Below are positions 42,387 to 51,816 of a stretch of 64,000 nucleotides of DNA, in pieces. The stretch lies in the NCBI GenBank assembly GCA_963720675.1, contig CAVRGH010000005.1, forward strand, positions 310,001-374,000, written 5' to 3'. Both the position numbers and the translations under genes were made by a program. The notes below the pieces were generated by a model. That model was not told the origin of the DNA. It made no database searches and was given only the letters and a program-made list of their open reading frames with translations. Position 1 is the stretch's first letter. Each line of letters opens with the position of its first letter. The stretch is from JALHSW01 sp963720675 (GTDB lineage Bacteria > Actinomycetota > Acidimicrobiia > IMCC26256 > PALSA-555).

Positions 42387-43656
42387 TCTGCGATGACGGC
42401 GGCTCCGTGACGACCGCGCCGTTCGCGTCGTAGCCCCATACGTCGTAGACGCCCTCGTCGGGCTGGAACTTGCCGAACGCGTCGAACCTCGACGATGCAC
42501 CGCGCCAGTGGATCGACTTGCCGGCGGCGAGCAGCGCCTGGCACGACGCGAAGGTGTCGCAGTCCTGGTTGCCGCGGAGGTTCGCCGTGAACGCCTTCGC
42601 GACCTTCGCGGGATCGGTCGACTTCGCCTTCACCGCCGCGAGCGCAGCGAGGATCGTGCAGTCGTACGTGTGCGCGGAGAAGACCGGCTCGATGTTCGTG
42701 GACGCGAACGCGGCCTGGAACGGGCTGCGGAGGCCGGCGGGCGCGGTGGCCGGGGCCGTGCCGCGGATCCCGGCCACCGCACCCGGGTTCGCGGGATCGA
42801 CCGAGGCCGCGAACGTCGTGCTCTGCATGCCGTTCGACGTGTAGATCGGGAGCACCGCGGGCCCGGCTCCCGCGGCGATCAGCGCCTGGAGCACCTTGGC
42901 GCCGTCGTCCTGCTGGCCGAGGACCACCACCGAGTCGGGCTTCTTGGCGAGCACCTTGGCCACGACCGACTCGGCGTTCCCACCGTCGGCGGCGAAGGCG
43001 CGCTGCGCCACCACCTTCGCGCCACCCTGCTCGAGCTCGTCGGTGAGCGACTTCCCGACGTCGGAGAGCCACGAGTCCTCGCGCGCCACGACCGCCACCT
43101 TGGTGCGGCCGTCGGCGAGGAGCAGCTCGGCGAGCGCAGGACCCTGGAGCGAGTCGGGTGGTGCCGTGCGGAAGTAGAGGCCGCCGGACTGCTCGGGCCC
43201 GTCCTGGTCGAGCGCTGCGGCGCTGTTCGACCCGGAGCACATCAGCGCCTTGCCCTTGATGTCGCCGAGGATCGCGGCCGCCGTGGGTGATGCGGCGGGC
43301 CCGATGATGATCCGGGCGCCGTCGGTGCCGAGCAGCGTCTCGACGGTCCGGGCGACCGTCGCGGTGTCCGTACCGTCGTCGCCGGTGACCAGGGTCACCG
43401 GCTGCCCGTTCACCCCGCCGGCGGCGTTGATCTCGTCGACCGCGAGCTTCACGGGCGTGCGCAGCGCGTCGAGGAGGGGTGCCAGGTCGCCGGTCTCGGG
43501 CGCCAGGCTGGCGATGACCAGCTTGGCCTTGGGGTCGACCGGCTTGGCCTGGGCGCCGGTCGGTCCGGGAGCCTGCGCGGCCGCCGGGCCCGCAGCCGCG
43601 CCGAGGCAGCACAGGGTCGCGATCGAGACCGCGGTGAGCAGCCGTCGAGGCCGCAT
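42373..43656 (-). CDS. ABC transporter substrate-binding protein (third, orphan)
   Basis: A 427-residue LivK-type binding protein. Signal peptide MRPRRLLTAVSIATLCCLG with cleavage about AAA|QAP; a Cys pair in the signal region is not a proper lipobox. The mature part begins KLVIASLAPETGDLAPLLDALRTPVKLAVDEINAAGG. It is clearly less related to the two 444-residue paralogues than they are to each other. No permease or ATPase gene lies next to it, so it may serve the fused transporter at 31.7-35.4 kb. ATG 43656 faces a four-copy 16-bp repeat. Confidence 0.86.
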   Translation of the reverse strand: MRPRRLLTAVSIATLCCLGAAAGPAAAQAPGPTGAQAKPVDPKAKLVIASLAPETGDLAPLLDALRTPVKLAVDEINAAGGVNGQPVTLVTGDDGTDTATVARTVETLLGTDGARIIIGPAASPTAAAILGDIKGKALMCSGSNSAAALDQDGPEQSGGLYFRTAPPDSLQGPALAELLLADGRTKVAVVAREDSWLSDVGKSLTDELEQGGAKVVAQRAFAADGGNAESVVAKVLAKKPDSVVVLGQQDDGAKVLQALIAAGAGPAVLPIYTSNGMQSTTFAASVDPANPGAVAGIRGTAPATAPAGLRSPFQAAFASTNIEPVFSAHTYDCTILAALAAVKAKSTDPAKVAKAFTANLRGNQDCDTFASCQALLAAGKSIHWRGASSRFDAFGKFQPDEGVYDVWGYDANGAVVTEPPSSQITIR

Positions 43657-43727
43657 GGCGCACTCCTGGGCCGGGGGCGTTCCGGGGACGCGCCACAGTA
43701 CCGACGAAGCGACCGGATGGGTGGTCG

Positions 43728-43791
43728 CAGGCTTGTCCGGGGCCAGGCTTGTCTCGGGCCAGGCTTGTCTCGGGCCAGGCTTGTCTCGGGG
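43728..43791. repeat. Four tandem 16-bp repeats in a divergent promoter region
   Basis: The unit CAGGCTTGTCTCGGGC occurs four times in a row (43728-43743, 43744-43759, 43760-43775, 43776-43791); the first copy has a two-base difference and the last ends in G. It lies between the divergent binding protein and D-aminoacylase-like genes, just before the KstR-like box. It could be a regulator array or a copy-variable spacer. Confidence 0.9.
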
Positions 43792-43809
43792 AGGGCGGCT
43801 CGGTGACAC

Positions 43810-43823
43810 TGGAACCTGTTCCA
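43810..43823. promoter_or_regulatory. KstR-like operator TnnAACnnGTTnnA
   Basis: TGGAACCTGTTCCA fits all fixed positions of the KstR consensus. The palindrome is longer than required: CTGGAAC-CT-GTTCCAG (43809-43824). It is 30 bases before the ATG of the D-aminoacylase-like gene and just past the four-copy repeat. Confidence 0.6.
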
Positions 43824-43853
43824 GCCCCGCACGTTTCGAGATCTGGAGCCGGC

Positions 43854-45594
43854 ATGCTCGACCTGCTCATCCGTGGTGGCACCGTGATCGACGGGACCGG
43901 CGTGCCGGGCCGTGCGGCCGACGTCGGGATCCGGGACGGGCGCATCGTGGCGGTCGCGGCGACGGGCACGATCGACGAGGACGCCACCGAGGTGCTCGAC
44001 GCCACCGGGTTGGTCGTGACCCCGGGCTTCGTCGATCCGCACACGCACTACGACGCGCAGCTGTTCTGGGACCCCGCGGCTTCGTCGTCGAGCCTCCACG
44101 GCGTCACGACGATCATGGCGGGCAACTGCGGCTTCACCCTCGCGCCGCTCGCCGACGGCGACGCCGACTACACGCGCCGGATGATGGCGAAGGTCGAGGG
44201 GATGCCCCTCGCGGCGCTCGAGCAAGGGGTGCCGTGGGGCTGGTCGAGCTTCTCGGAGTACCTCGACCGGCTCGACGGCGGCATCGGTGTCAACGCGGGC
44301 TTCCTCGTGGGGCACTGCGCACTGCGGCGCAACGTGATGGGTGTCGACGCAGTGGGGAACGAGGCGAGCCCCGAGCAGGTCGAGGCGATGGCGGCCGTGC
44401 TGCACGAGGCGATCGAGGCGGGCGGCCTCGGCTTCTCGACCACGCTCGCGTTCACGCACTCCGACGGCGACGGCCAGCCGGTCGCGTCGCGCTGGGCAAC
44501 GCCCGACGAGGTGCTCGCGCTGTGCGCGGCGGTGCGCGACCACGAGGGCACGACGCTCGAGTACGTGACCGACGGGTGCATGCGGGGGTTCACCGACGGA
44601 CGAGGTCGAGCTGATGGCAGCCATGAGCCTCGCCGGGCGTCGCCCGCTCAACTGGAACGTGCTCACCGTCGACTCGAAGGAGCCCGAGCGCTACCGGGCC
44701 CAGCTCGCGGCCTGCGAGCACGCAGCGGCGCAGGGCGGCAAGGCGGTCGCGCTCACGATGCCGGTGCTCGTCGAGATGAACATGAGCTTCGGGACGTACT
44801 GCGCGCTGTTCATGCTCCCGGACTGGTCCGAGGTGATGAGCCTGCCGGTGCCCGAGCGCATCGCGCGGCTGCAGGACCCGGGGGTGCGGGCGCACCTGCT
44901 GGAGCGGTCGCGCTCGTCGGACGCCGGCGTGTTCACCCGGCTCACCGAGTGGGACAAGTACCAGATCGGCGACACGTACTCGGAGGCCAACGAAGGCCTG
45001 AAGGGTCGCCTCGTCGGCGATCTGGCGAAGGAGCGCGGGCAGGAGCCGTTCGACGCGCTGCTCGACATCGTGATCGCGGACGACCTGCGCACGGTGCTCT
45101 GGCCACTCCCGACCGATGACGACGCCGACTCGTGGAAGCTGCGGGTCGAGGCCTGGGGGCGCGACGACGTGCTCCTCGGTGGCTCCGACGCCGGGGCCCA
45201 TCTCGACCGCATGTGCGGCGCGCCGTACACGACGCAGTTCCTGGGCGACTGCCTGCGTGGGCGAAAGCTGGTGTCGCTCGAGCGGGCCGTGCAGATGCTC
45301 ACCCAGGAGCCGGCCGAGCTGTTCGGGCTGCGGGACCGCGGCGTCCTCGCCGAGGGCGCCCACGCCGACGTCGTCGTGCTCGACCCGGCGACCGTCGGGG
45401 CGGGCGACGTCTCGATGGTGCACGACCTGCCGGGCGCGACCGCCCGCCTGTTCGCCGCCGCGGTCGGCGTGCGCCGGGTCTACGTGAACGGTCGGGCGGT
45501 CGCGGTCGATGGTGAGCTCACCGGCGACCTCGCCGGCACCGTGCTGCGATCGGGGCGCGACACCAGCACGGTCACGGTCCCCGCCGGAGCATGA
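43854..45594 (+). CDS. N-acyl-D-amino-acid deacylase/D-aminoacylase-type amidohydrolase, frameshifted as read
   Basis: A zinc amidohydrolase of about 580 residues, starting MLDLLIRGGTVIDGTGVPG. The N-terminal metal motif is VTPGFVDPHTHYDAQLFWDP. The chain has GNCGFTLAP, GHCALR and the C-terminal Asp in LGGSDAGAHLDRM. In this family a Cys and Asp also take part. A frameshift near 44605 (one extra G in GFTDDEVEL) splits it. It has a full-length paralogue at 53289-55001. Real substrate uncertain; such genes in actinobacteria often sit in acyl-CoA clusters, and the KstR-like box upstream suggests the same here. Confidence 0.86.
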
Positions 45595-45613
45595 CCGCGT
45601 TAGTGTCCCCGAC

Positions 45614-45628
45614 CTGACGGGGCATCAG
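45614..45628. promoter_or_regulatory. Palindrome CTGACGGGGCATCAG, candidate operator
   Basis: The 15-bp layout CTGACGnnnCGTCAG with one mismatch (CATCAG for CGTCAG). It lies about 110 bases before the aldehyde dehydrogenase ATG and in front of its structured leader. Confidence 0.45.
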
Positions 45629-45670
45629 ATCAACCGAGTGGCCACCCGCGGCGCCCGAGCGGCGCGAGGG

Positions 45671-45716
45671 CGCTCGCCAGCGAGCGAACGACGGCGGCCC
45701 GGGTATCCCGGGCCGC
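45671..45716 (+). promoter_or_regulatory. Structured 5' leader with two hairpins before the aldehyde dehydrogenase gene
   Basis: Hairpin 1 is CGCTCGC-CA-GCGAGCG (45671-45686). Hairpin 2 is a 10-bp stem with a TAT loop (45694-45703 with 45707-45716). A further GCGAGCG at 45722-45728, next to the ribosome site, could replace the right arm of hairpin 1. The leader can therefore fold in two ways, one of which hides the ribosome site before ATG 45739. Hairpin 2 has no T-run, so it is not a typical terminator. Confidence 0.5.
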
Positions 45717-45738
45717 AGAGAGCGAGCGAGGGTTCTGG

Positions 45739-47199
45739 ATGGCGAAGCACTTCAAGCTGCTGATCGGCGGCGAGTGGGTCGACGGGTCCGACGGCACCTA
45801 CGGGATCGTCAACCCGGCCACCGAGGAGATCGTCGGTGAGGCGCCCGAGGCATCCGCGGCCGACGCCGAGGCCGCCGCCCAGGCCGCCGCCGCCGCGCTG
45901 CCGGCGTGGAAGCGCACGACGCCCCAGGAGCGCGCGAACCTGCTGGCGGCGCTCGCGGTCGAGATCAAGCGGCGCAGCGACGACCTCCTCCCGCTGATCA
46001 TGGCGGAGACGGGCGCGACGCTCTCGGTCGGCTCGGCGCTCCAGGTGCCCCAAGCGGTTGCCCGGTTCGAGCGGTACGCACGCGGCGCGCTCCAGGACAT
46101 CGACGTGCCGCTCGCGCCGTCGATCATGCCGACCACGCCGCTCGCCGCGGGTGGCGTCATCGGCGGTATCGGCGTACGCGCACCCGTCGGGGTCGTCGCG
46201 TGCATCTCGCCCTACAACTTCCCGCTCGTGAACATGGCCGGGAAGGTCGGGCCCGCGCTCGCCACCGGCAACACCATCGTGATGAAGCCGGCGCCACAGG
46301 ATCCGCTCGCCATCATCGAGTTCGCGGAGATCTGCGAGGCCGTCGGCTTCCCACCCGGCGTCATCAACGTCGTCACCGGCTCGAAGCCCGACTCCGGCTC
46401 GGCACTCGTCGACTCGCGCGCCGTGAACATGGTCAGCTTCACCGGTTCGACCGGGGTCGGCGTCCGCATCTACGAGTCCGGCGCGAAGACGATGAAGCGC
46501 CTGCTCCTGGAGCTCGGCGGCAAGGGGGCGGCGGTCATCTGCGAGGACGCAGACCTCACCAAGGCGATCGCCGCGCTCGTCAGCGTGTGGGGCTTCCATT
46601 CGGGGCAGATCTGCACCGCGCCGACTCGTGCGATCGTGCACCGCTCGCTCCACGATCAGCTCGTCGCCGGGCTGCAGGCCGCGGCGCCCAACCTGAAGAT
46701 CGGCCCGCCCGAAGCCGCCGACACACTGGTCGGCCCGGTGATCACCGGCGTGCACCGCGACCGGGTCGAGTCCTTCATCGAGTCCGGCGCGAAGGAGGGC
46801 GGCGAGCTCGTGATCGACGGCCGCCGCCCCGAGGGCTTCGACACGGGCTTCTACGTCGGCCCCACGCTGCTCGCGAACTGCACCAACGACATGCAGGTCG
46901 TGCGCGAAGAGATCTTCGGACCGGTGATCGTCGTCGTGCCGTACGACACCGAGGAGGAGGCGATCGCGATCGCGAACGACTCCGACTACGGCCTCTACGA
47001 CTACGTGTTCTCCGAGGACACGTCGCGTGCCTACGGCATCGCGAAACAGCTCGAGTGCGGCAACGTCGGCATCAACACCGCACAACGCAACCACGAGTCA
47101 CCGTTCGGTGGCTTCAAGATGAGTGGCATCGGTCGCGACGGCGGAGACTTCGGTCTCCACGCGTACACCGAGATGCAGAGCATCGTCTGGCCCGGCTGA
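45739..47199 (+). CDS. NAD-dependent aldehyde dehydrogenase
   Basis: A 486-residue aldehyde dehydrogenase superfamily member that oxidises an aldehyde to an acid. Visible sites: SPYNFPLVN, FTGSTGVG (cofactor loop), catalytic Glu in LLELGGKGA, nucleophile Cys in GQICTAPTRAIV, EEIFGPVIVV and the end NHESPFGGFKMSGIG. Length is normal and there is no frameshift. It is followed after 98 bases by an NDMA-dependent-type alcohol dehydrogenase gene, so the two could oxidise an alcohol to an acid in sequence. A palindrome of the window's family and a structured leader stand upstream. Confidence 0.93.
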   Translation: MAKHFKLLIGGEWVDGSDGTYGIVNPATEEIVGEAPEASAADAEAAAQAAAAALPAWKRTTPQERANLLAALAVEIKRRSDDLLPLIMAETGATLSVGSALQVPQAVARFERYARGALQDIDVPLAPSIMPTTPLAAGGVIGGIGVRAPVGVVACISPYNFPLVNMAGKVGPALATGNTIVMKPAPQDPLAIIEFAEICEAVGFPPGVINVVTGSKPDSGSALVDSRAVNMVSFTGSTGVGVRIYESGAKTMKRLLLELGGKGAAVICEDADLTKAIAALVSVWGFHSGQICTAPTRAIVHRSLHDQLVAGLQAAAPNLKIGPPEAADTLVGPVITGVHRDRVESFIESGAKEGGELVIDGRRPEGFDTGFYVGPTLLANCTNDMQVVREEIFGPVIVVVPYDTEEEAIAIANDSDYGLYDYVFSEDTSRAYGIAKQLECGNVGINTAQRNHESPFGGFKMSGIGRDGGDFGLHAYTEMQSIVWPG

Positions 47200-47297
47200 C
47201 TGGGACGAGGCGAACGACCGCGGTGCAGGTACCCTGCGCCGAGTGAGCCGGTTCGAGGGGGAGTTGACGGCCCTGCGCATCAGAGAGCGGGAGACAC

Positions 47298-48414
47298 ATG
47301 AAGGCACTGGTGTACGACGGCAAGGAGGCGCGGATCCGAGACGACGTCGAGGTCCGCCCGCCCGGACCGACCGAGGTCAAGGTGCGCGTCACCAACGCCG
47401 GGTTGTGCCACAGCGACCTGAGCGTGCTCGACGGGACGATCCCGTGGCCCCCACCGGCAGTGCTCGGGCACGAGGGCGCGGGGGTCGTCGACGCGGTCGG
47501 CGAGGCGGTGCACCACGTCGCGCCGGGCGACCACGTCGTGCTCCAGACGATGGCGTTCTGCGGTGTGTGCAAGTGGTGCAACACCGGCCGCCCCGCCTAC
47601 TGCCGCAAGAGCATCGCGAACGCGTCGCAGCCGTTCACCGTCGGCGGCGAGGCCGCGTGGAACTTCGCGGCGACGTCGTGCCTCTCGGAGTACACCGTGG
47701 TCTCCGGCGTGCAGGCGGTGAAGATCGACCCCGAGATCGACCTCTCGGTCGCCTGCCTCATCGGTTGCGGCGTGCTCACCGGCATCGGTTCGGTGTGGAA
47801 CCGCACGAACCTGACGATCGGCGATACGTGCGTCGTCTTCGGAGTCGGCGGCGTCGGGCTCAACGTCATCCAGGCGGCGAAGGTGAAGGGCGCGAAGCGG
47901 ATCATCGCGGTCGACACGGTCGCATCGAAGGAGGCCGCGGCGAGCGCGTTCGGGGCCACCGACTTCATCCTGGCGGGCGAGGGCGTCGACGTCGTCGCGA
48001 TCGTGCGGGAGTGGTTCCCGACCGAGATCGCGAACATCGTCGGATCCTTCGGTGAGGGTGGTGTCGACTACGCGTTCGATTGCGTCGGCCATCCCGACAT
48101 CCTCAACCAGTGCCTCGAGATGCTCGACTGGGGTGGTGAGGCCGTCGCCGTCGGCGTCCCCGCACCCACGGCGACCGTGCCGGCTCGGGTCACGAACTTC
48201 ACCCACGTCGAGCGCACCCTCACCGGCTCGCGCGCCGGGTCGCACCGACCGCACTGGGACATCCCCTTGATCGTCGATGCCTACCAGCGCGGGCTCGATC
48301 AAGCTCGACGAGCTCGTGAGCGAGCGCTACCCGCTCGACGACTGGGAGCACGCCGTGCACGACCTGCACGACGGCAAGCTCGCCCGGGGCGTCCTCACCG
48401 TCTCGAAGCCGTAG
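47298..48414 (+). CDS. Zinc-dependent alcohol dehydrogenase (NDMA/class III-like), frameshifted as read
   Basis: A zinc MDR of about 372 residues: MKALVYDGKEARIRDDVEVR, catalytic zinc in NAGLCHSDLSVLDG and LGHEGAG, structural zinc in CGVCKWCNTGRPAYC and nucleotide loop VFGVGGVGLNVIQAAK. The domain order and the FGATDFI stretch resemble the NDMA-dependent and class III alcohol dehydrogenases. A frameshift near 48297 (one G next to a GATC) moves the last 39 residues (KLDELVSERYPLDDWEHA ... TVSKP) into another frame. Downstream of the aldehyde dehydrogenase gene. Likely substrate a primary alcohol. Confidence 0.87.
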
Positions 48415-48448
48415 GCCGGGGTCCAACGACTCCGATGCCGCCACGCTG

Positions 48449-49196
48449 ATGGAGACGGTCGAGGTCGCGGCACCGCTTCTGCGGGTCCGCCCGGCTCGGG
48501 GCACGGCGGGTACGTGGCCGGGCTGGTGGCGGCGGCGCTCGAGGCGCCGGCCGAGATCACGCTCCGGCGTCCACCGCCGATGGCGACGCCGATGCGGCTC
48601 GAGGTCGCCGACGGGATCGGCCATGCTGCACGATGGCGACTCGGTCGTCGCGGAGGGCCGCACCGTCGCCCCGCTCGACGTGACGCCGCCGGGCGTCGCC
48701 CGCTGGGCCGACGCCGAAGCGGCGGCCGCGTGGTACGAGGAGCACGATGGGCTGCACCCGTTCCGCACCTGCTTCGGGTGCGGCATCGAGCGCGAGCCCG
48801 GCGACGGGTTGCGTGAGTTCTTCGGGCCGGTCCCCGGCCGCGACGACCTGTGCGCCGCGCCGTTCGTGCCCGACGCGAGCCTGGTGCGAGGGGGGCGGCA
48901 CCGAGATCGCGCCGGTCTTCGTGTGGGCCGCACTCGACTGCCCGAGCGCGGCGCCGGCCATGCTCGACGGCCGGCTCTGTGTGCTCGGGCGCCTGGCGGT
49001 CGAGCAGCGCGGGCCGGTCGAGGTGGGGTACCGGTACGTCGTGACGTCGTGGCTCGAGCAGCAGGACGGGCGCAAGTTCCACACCGCCGCGGCACTGTGC
49101 ACCGACATGGGCAACGTGCAGGCGGTCGCACGCGCGACCTGGATCGAAGTGGATCCGGCAACATTCGCCGAGAGCAGTGGGAAGAGGGGGAGCTGA
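48449..49196 (+). CDS. Hotdog-type thioesterase-like protein, frameshifted as read
   Basis: Three reading frames have to be joined (breaks near 48490, 48620 and 48893) to get a protein of about 248 residues. Recognisable parts are APLLRV, HGGYVAGLVAAALE, HPFRTCFGCGIERE and a C-terminal hotdog-like part CVLGRLAVEQRGPVEVGYRYVV. The start is probably ATG 48449, but the N-terminal joining is uncertain. Overall it looks like a tandem hotdog, or a thioesterase-related protein with a CxGC pair of unknown role. It is followed by the cyclase gene one base later. Function unknown. Confidence 0.55.
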
Positions 49197-49197
49197 C

Positions 49198-50132
49198 ATG
49201 GCAATGCCACCCGAGGTGAAGGAGCTCGCCGCGAAGGTCCGCAACTGGGGCCGCTGGGGTGACGACGACGAGATCGGCACGCTGAACCTCATCACCGACG
49301 ACGTGGTGAAGGCCGCGGCCGCGAGAGATCACGACCGGGCAAGCGGCTCGCGCTCGGGTTGCCGCTCGACGAGGAGGGGCCGCAGAGCGGTGCGATCCCG
49401 GGTCGTGACAACCCGGTGCGCGAGATGATCATGGTGGACACTCCGCTCACCGGCGACCCGTCGGACTTCACGACGAGCGACGACAAGGTCACGATGGGCA
49501 TCCAGTCGGCGACGCACTGGGACGCGCTCGCGCACGTCAGCTACGAGGGCAACCTGTACAACGGCGTGAAGTCGCAGGACGTCATCACGGCGGCCAGGGG
49601 CGCCGCCAAGATGGGCATCGACAAGATCAAGACGCTCGTCTCGCGCGGCGTGCTGCTCGACGTCGCGAAGGCGAAGGGCGTCGACCGGATCGAGGGCAAC
49701 TACCCGCTGACCGGTGCCGACCTCGACGCCGCGTGCGAGCTCGGCAAGGTCGAGGTGCGGTCGGGCGACGTCGTGCTGATCCGCACCGGCCAGATGCAGC
49801 TGTTCTTCGCGGGCGACCGGGCGGCCTACGGCACGCCGTGCTCGGGTCCGTCGCTCCAGACCGTGGAGTGGTTCCACTCGCACGACGTGGCCGCGGTGGC
49901 CACCGACAACATCGTGTTCGAGTGCTTCCCGTCCGAGCGGGAGGACGCCATGCTCCCGGTGCACCTCCTCCACCTCGTCGACATGGGGATGACCCAGGGG
50001 CAGAACTGGAACCTGGAGGAGCTCGCGAAGGACTGCGCGGCCGACGGTCGGTACTCGTTCTTCCTCGACGCGTCGCCGATGCCCTTCACCGGCGCGGTCG
50101 GCTCGCCGGTGAACCCGATCGTCATCAAGTAG
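49198..50132 (+). CDS. Cyclase family (KynB-like metal-dependent hydrolase), frameshifted as read
   Basis: A protein of about 310 residues of the putative cyclase / kynurenine formamidase fold. The metal-binding segment is QSATHWDALAHVSY, a variant of HxGTHxDxPxH. Later blocks are SGDVVLIRTGQM and AVATDNIVFECFP. Two frameshifts near 49322 and 49344, close together, must be repaired to join the N-terminal MAMPPEVKELAAKVRNWG part. The family hydrolyses amides, lactones or cyclic diketones; in steroid-like pathways it would open a ring. That assignment is inference. It precedes an SDR gene by 4 bases. Confidence 0.75.
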
Positions 50133-50136
50133 CGCG

Positions 50137-50996
50137 ATGGCGCGGCGCTCGCACGAACCCGACCCGATCGCCGGCCGGGTCGCGCTCGTCACCGGCGCGT
50201 CGTCGGGGATCGGTGCGGCGAGCGCGGTCGCCCTGGCCGAGGCCGGGTGCGGCGGCGGTCGTGGTGTGCGCCCGTCGCGAGGATCGCCTGGCTGAGGTCC
50301 TGGAGCAGTGCCGCGCGCATGCACCGGACTCCGCGATGTTCCCGGTCGATCTGGTCGACCTCGACGCGCTGCCCGGGTTCGTCGAGCGGGTCCAGGCGCG
50401 AGGTCGGACCGATCGACCTGCTGGTGAACAACGCCGGCGTGGCGAAGCGGCGGCGGATGCCGGACCTCACCGTGGCCGAGCTCGACGCGGTGATGCGCAT
50501 CAACTTCTACGCGCCGGTCGTGCTCACCGGCGCAGTGGTGCCCGGGCATGATCGAGCGCGGCCACGGCCGGATCGTCAACGTCTCCTCGATGGGGACGCG
50601 CAGCGCCGCCTTGCGGGTGGGCGCGTACGCGGCGTCGAAGGCCGCGCTGGAGTCGTGGACCGAGGGCCTGATGCTCGACCTGCTGGGGACGGGCGTGCGG
50701 GCGCAGCTGCTCGTGCCGGGGACGACGAAGACCGAGTTCTCGGCGCCGACGCCCGACAACGAGCCGCCGTTCCCGCCGGATCCGAACGCCCAGGACCCGG
50801 AGGAAGTCGCGGCGGGGCTGCTCGCGCTGCTGCGCTCGGACGACTTCGAGGGGTTCGCGAGCGCCGCGCACGCGGCGACGTCGCACGCGAAGCGCTCCGA
50901 CCCCAACGGGTTCCTCGCCGCCGTACGCGAGCACCTCACGCCGTCCGCCCCGGGTGAGGGGGAGCCGGGCGAAGGGGAGCCGGACGAGGGGACTAG
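50137..50996 (+). CDS. SDR family oxidoreductase, several frameshifts as read
   Basis: An SDR of about 280 residues recovered from three frames: MARRSHEPDPIAGRVAL with TGASSGIGAAS, then VVCARREDRLAEVLEQ, LLVNNAGVAK and the catalytic YAASK. Breaks are near 50250, 50400 and 50545, each a single extra base. The C-terminus is a Gly/Glu/Pro repeat (GEGEPGEGEPDEG) with a 15-bp DNA repeat; the stop is probably the TAG at 50994, which needs one more frame change. The downstream SDR starts at 51008. Substrate unknown. Confidence 0.75.
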
Positions 50997-51007
50997 GTTC
51001 CCGGCCC

Positions 51008-51762
51008 GTGGAACGCTTCGAGGGTCGAGTGGTCGTGGTGACCGGTGCCGGTTCGGGCATCGGGAAGGCGACGGCAACCAGGTTCGGGTCCGAGGGCGGC
51101 GTGGTCGCCTGCCTCGACGTCAACGAGGAGGCCGCCGGCGCCACCGCGGCGGCGATCGTCGCCGCCGGTGGGAAGGCGCAGGCCTGGGGGCTCGACGTCA
51201 CCGACGCGGCGGCCAGGTCGACCGCGTGATCGCCGCGGTGGCCGACGAGCTCGGGCGCCCTTCGGTGCTCGCCAACATCGCGGGGATCGGCAAGTTCGCC
51301 CGCTCCGAGGAGCAGCCCGTCGAGGAGTTCCGCAAGATCATCGAGGTGAACCTGATCGGGGCGTTCGCGGTGTCGCGGGCATGCCTGCCGCACCTGCTCG
51401 AGACGCGCGGCAACATCGTCAACGTCTCGTCGAGCGCCGGGATCTTCGGGCAGCCCTACAACGCCGCGTACTGCGCGTCGAAGGGTGGCGTGTCGCTGAT
51501 GACCAAGGCGATGGCAACCGAGTACACCCGGCGTGGTGTGCGCGTGAACGCCGTGGCACCTGCTGGCATCGACACACCGATCGCGAACGACTTCGCGTTC
51601 GTCGAGGGCACCGATCTGCGCGAGTACGCCAAGATGATGCCGCCGACCGGGGAGATGGGCACGCCCGAGATGGTGGCGTCGCTCATGGCCTACCTCGCGT
51701 CCGACGAGGCGAGCTACATCAACGGGACGATCGTCCCCATCGACATGGGTGTCACGGCATGA
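51008..51762 (+). CDS. SDR family oxidoreductase, frameshifted as read
   Basis: An SDR of about 251 residues: VERFEGRVVVVTGAGSGIG, NIAGIGKF, serine in NVSSSAGIFGQPYN, the catalytic YCASK, and the tail APAGIDTPIANDF. GTG 51008 is the start. A frameshift near 51216 breaks DVTDAA from QVDRVIAAV; this one fits the loss of a base rather than an extra one. It is the last SDR in a four-gene plus-strand run (thioesterase-like, cyclase, SDR, SDR). It is followed by an inverted repeat and the PPOX-type gene. Confidence 0.83.
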
Positions 51763-51776
51763 CGCCCGAAGGAGGA

Positions 51777-51795
51777 GACGTCACGTGCTGACGTC
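51777..51795. promoter_or_regulatory. Inverted repeat GACGTCA-CGTGC-TGACGTC
   Basis: A perfect 7-bp inverted repeat with a 5-bp spacer, 15 bases after the SDR stop and 21 bases before the PPOX-type ATG. It is a candidate operator or a small mRNA hairpin. The core differs from the CTGACG family. Confidence 0.35.
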
Positions 51796-51816
51796 GCGGA
51801 GAGCAGGAGTGTTCGC

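Noticed and set aside
50548..51762. A single frame that seems to fuse two SDRs
   Set aside because: The middle part (about 51000-51215) is nonsense in this frame, while the N-terminus of the second SDR (TGAGSGIG) is intact in another frame with its own GTG. Two separate, frameshifted SDR genes explain it better.
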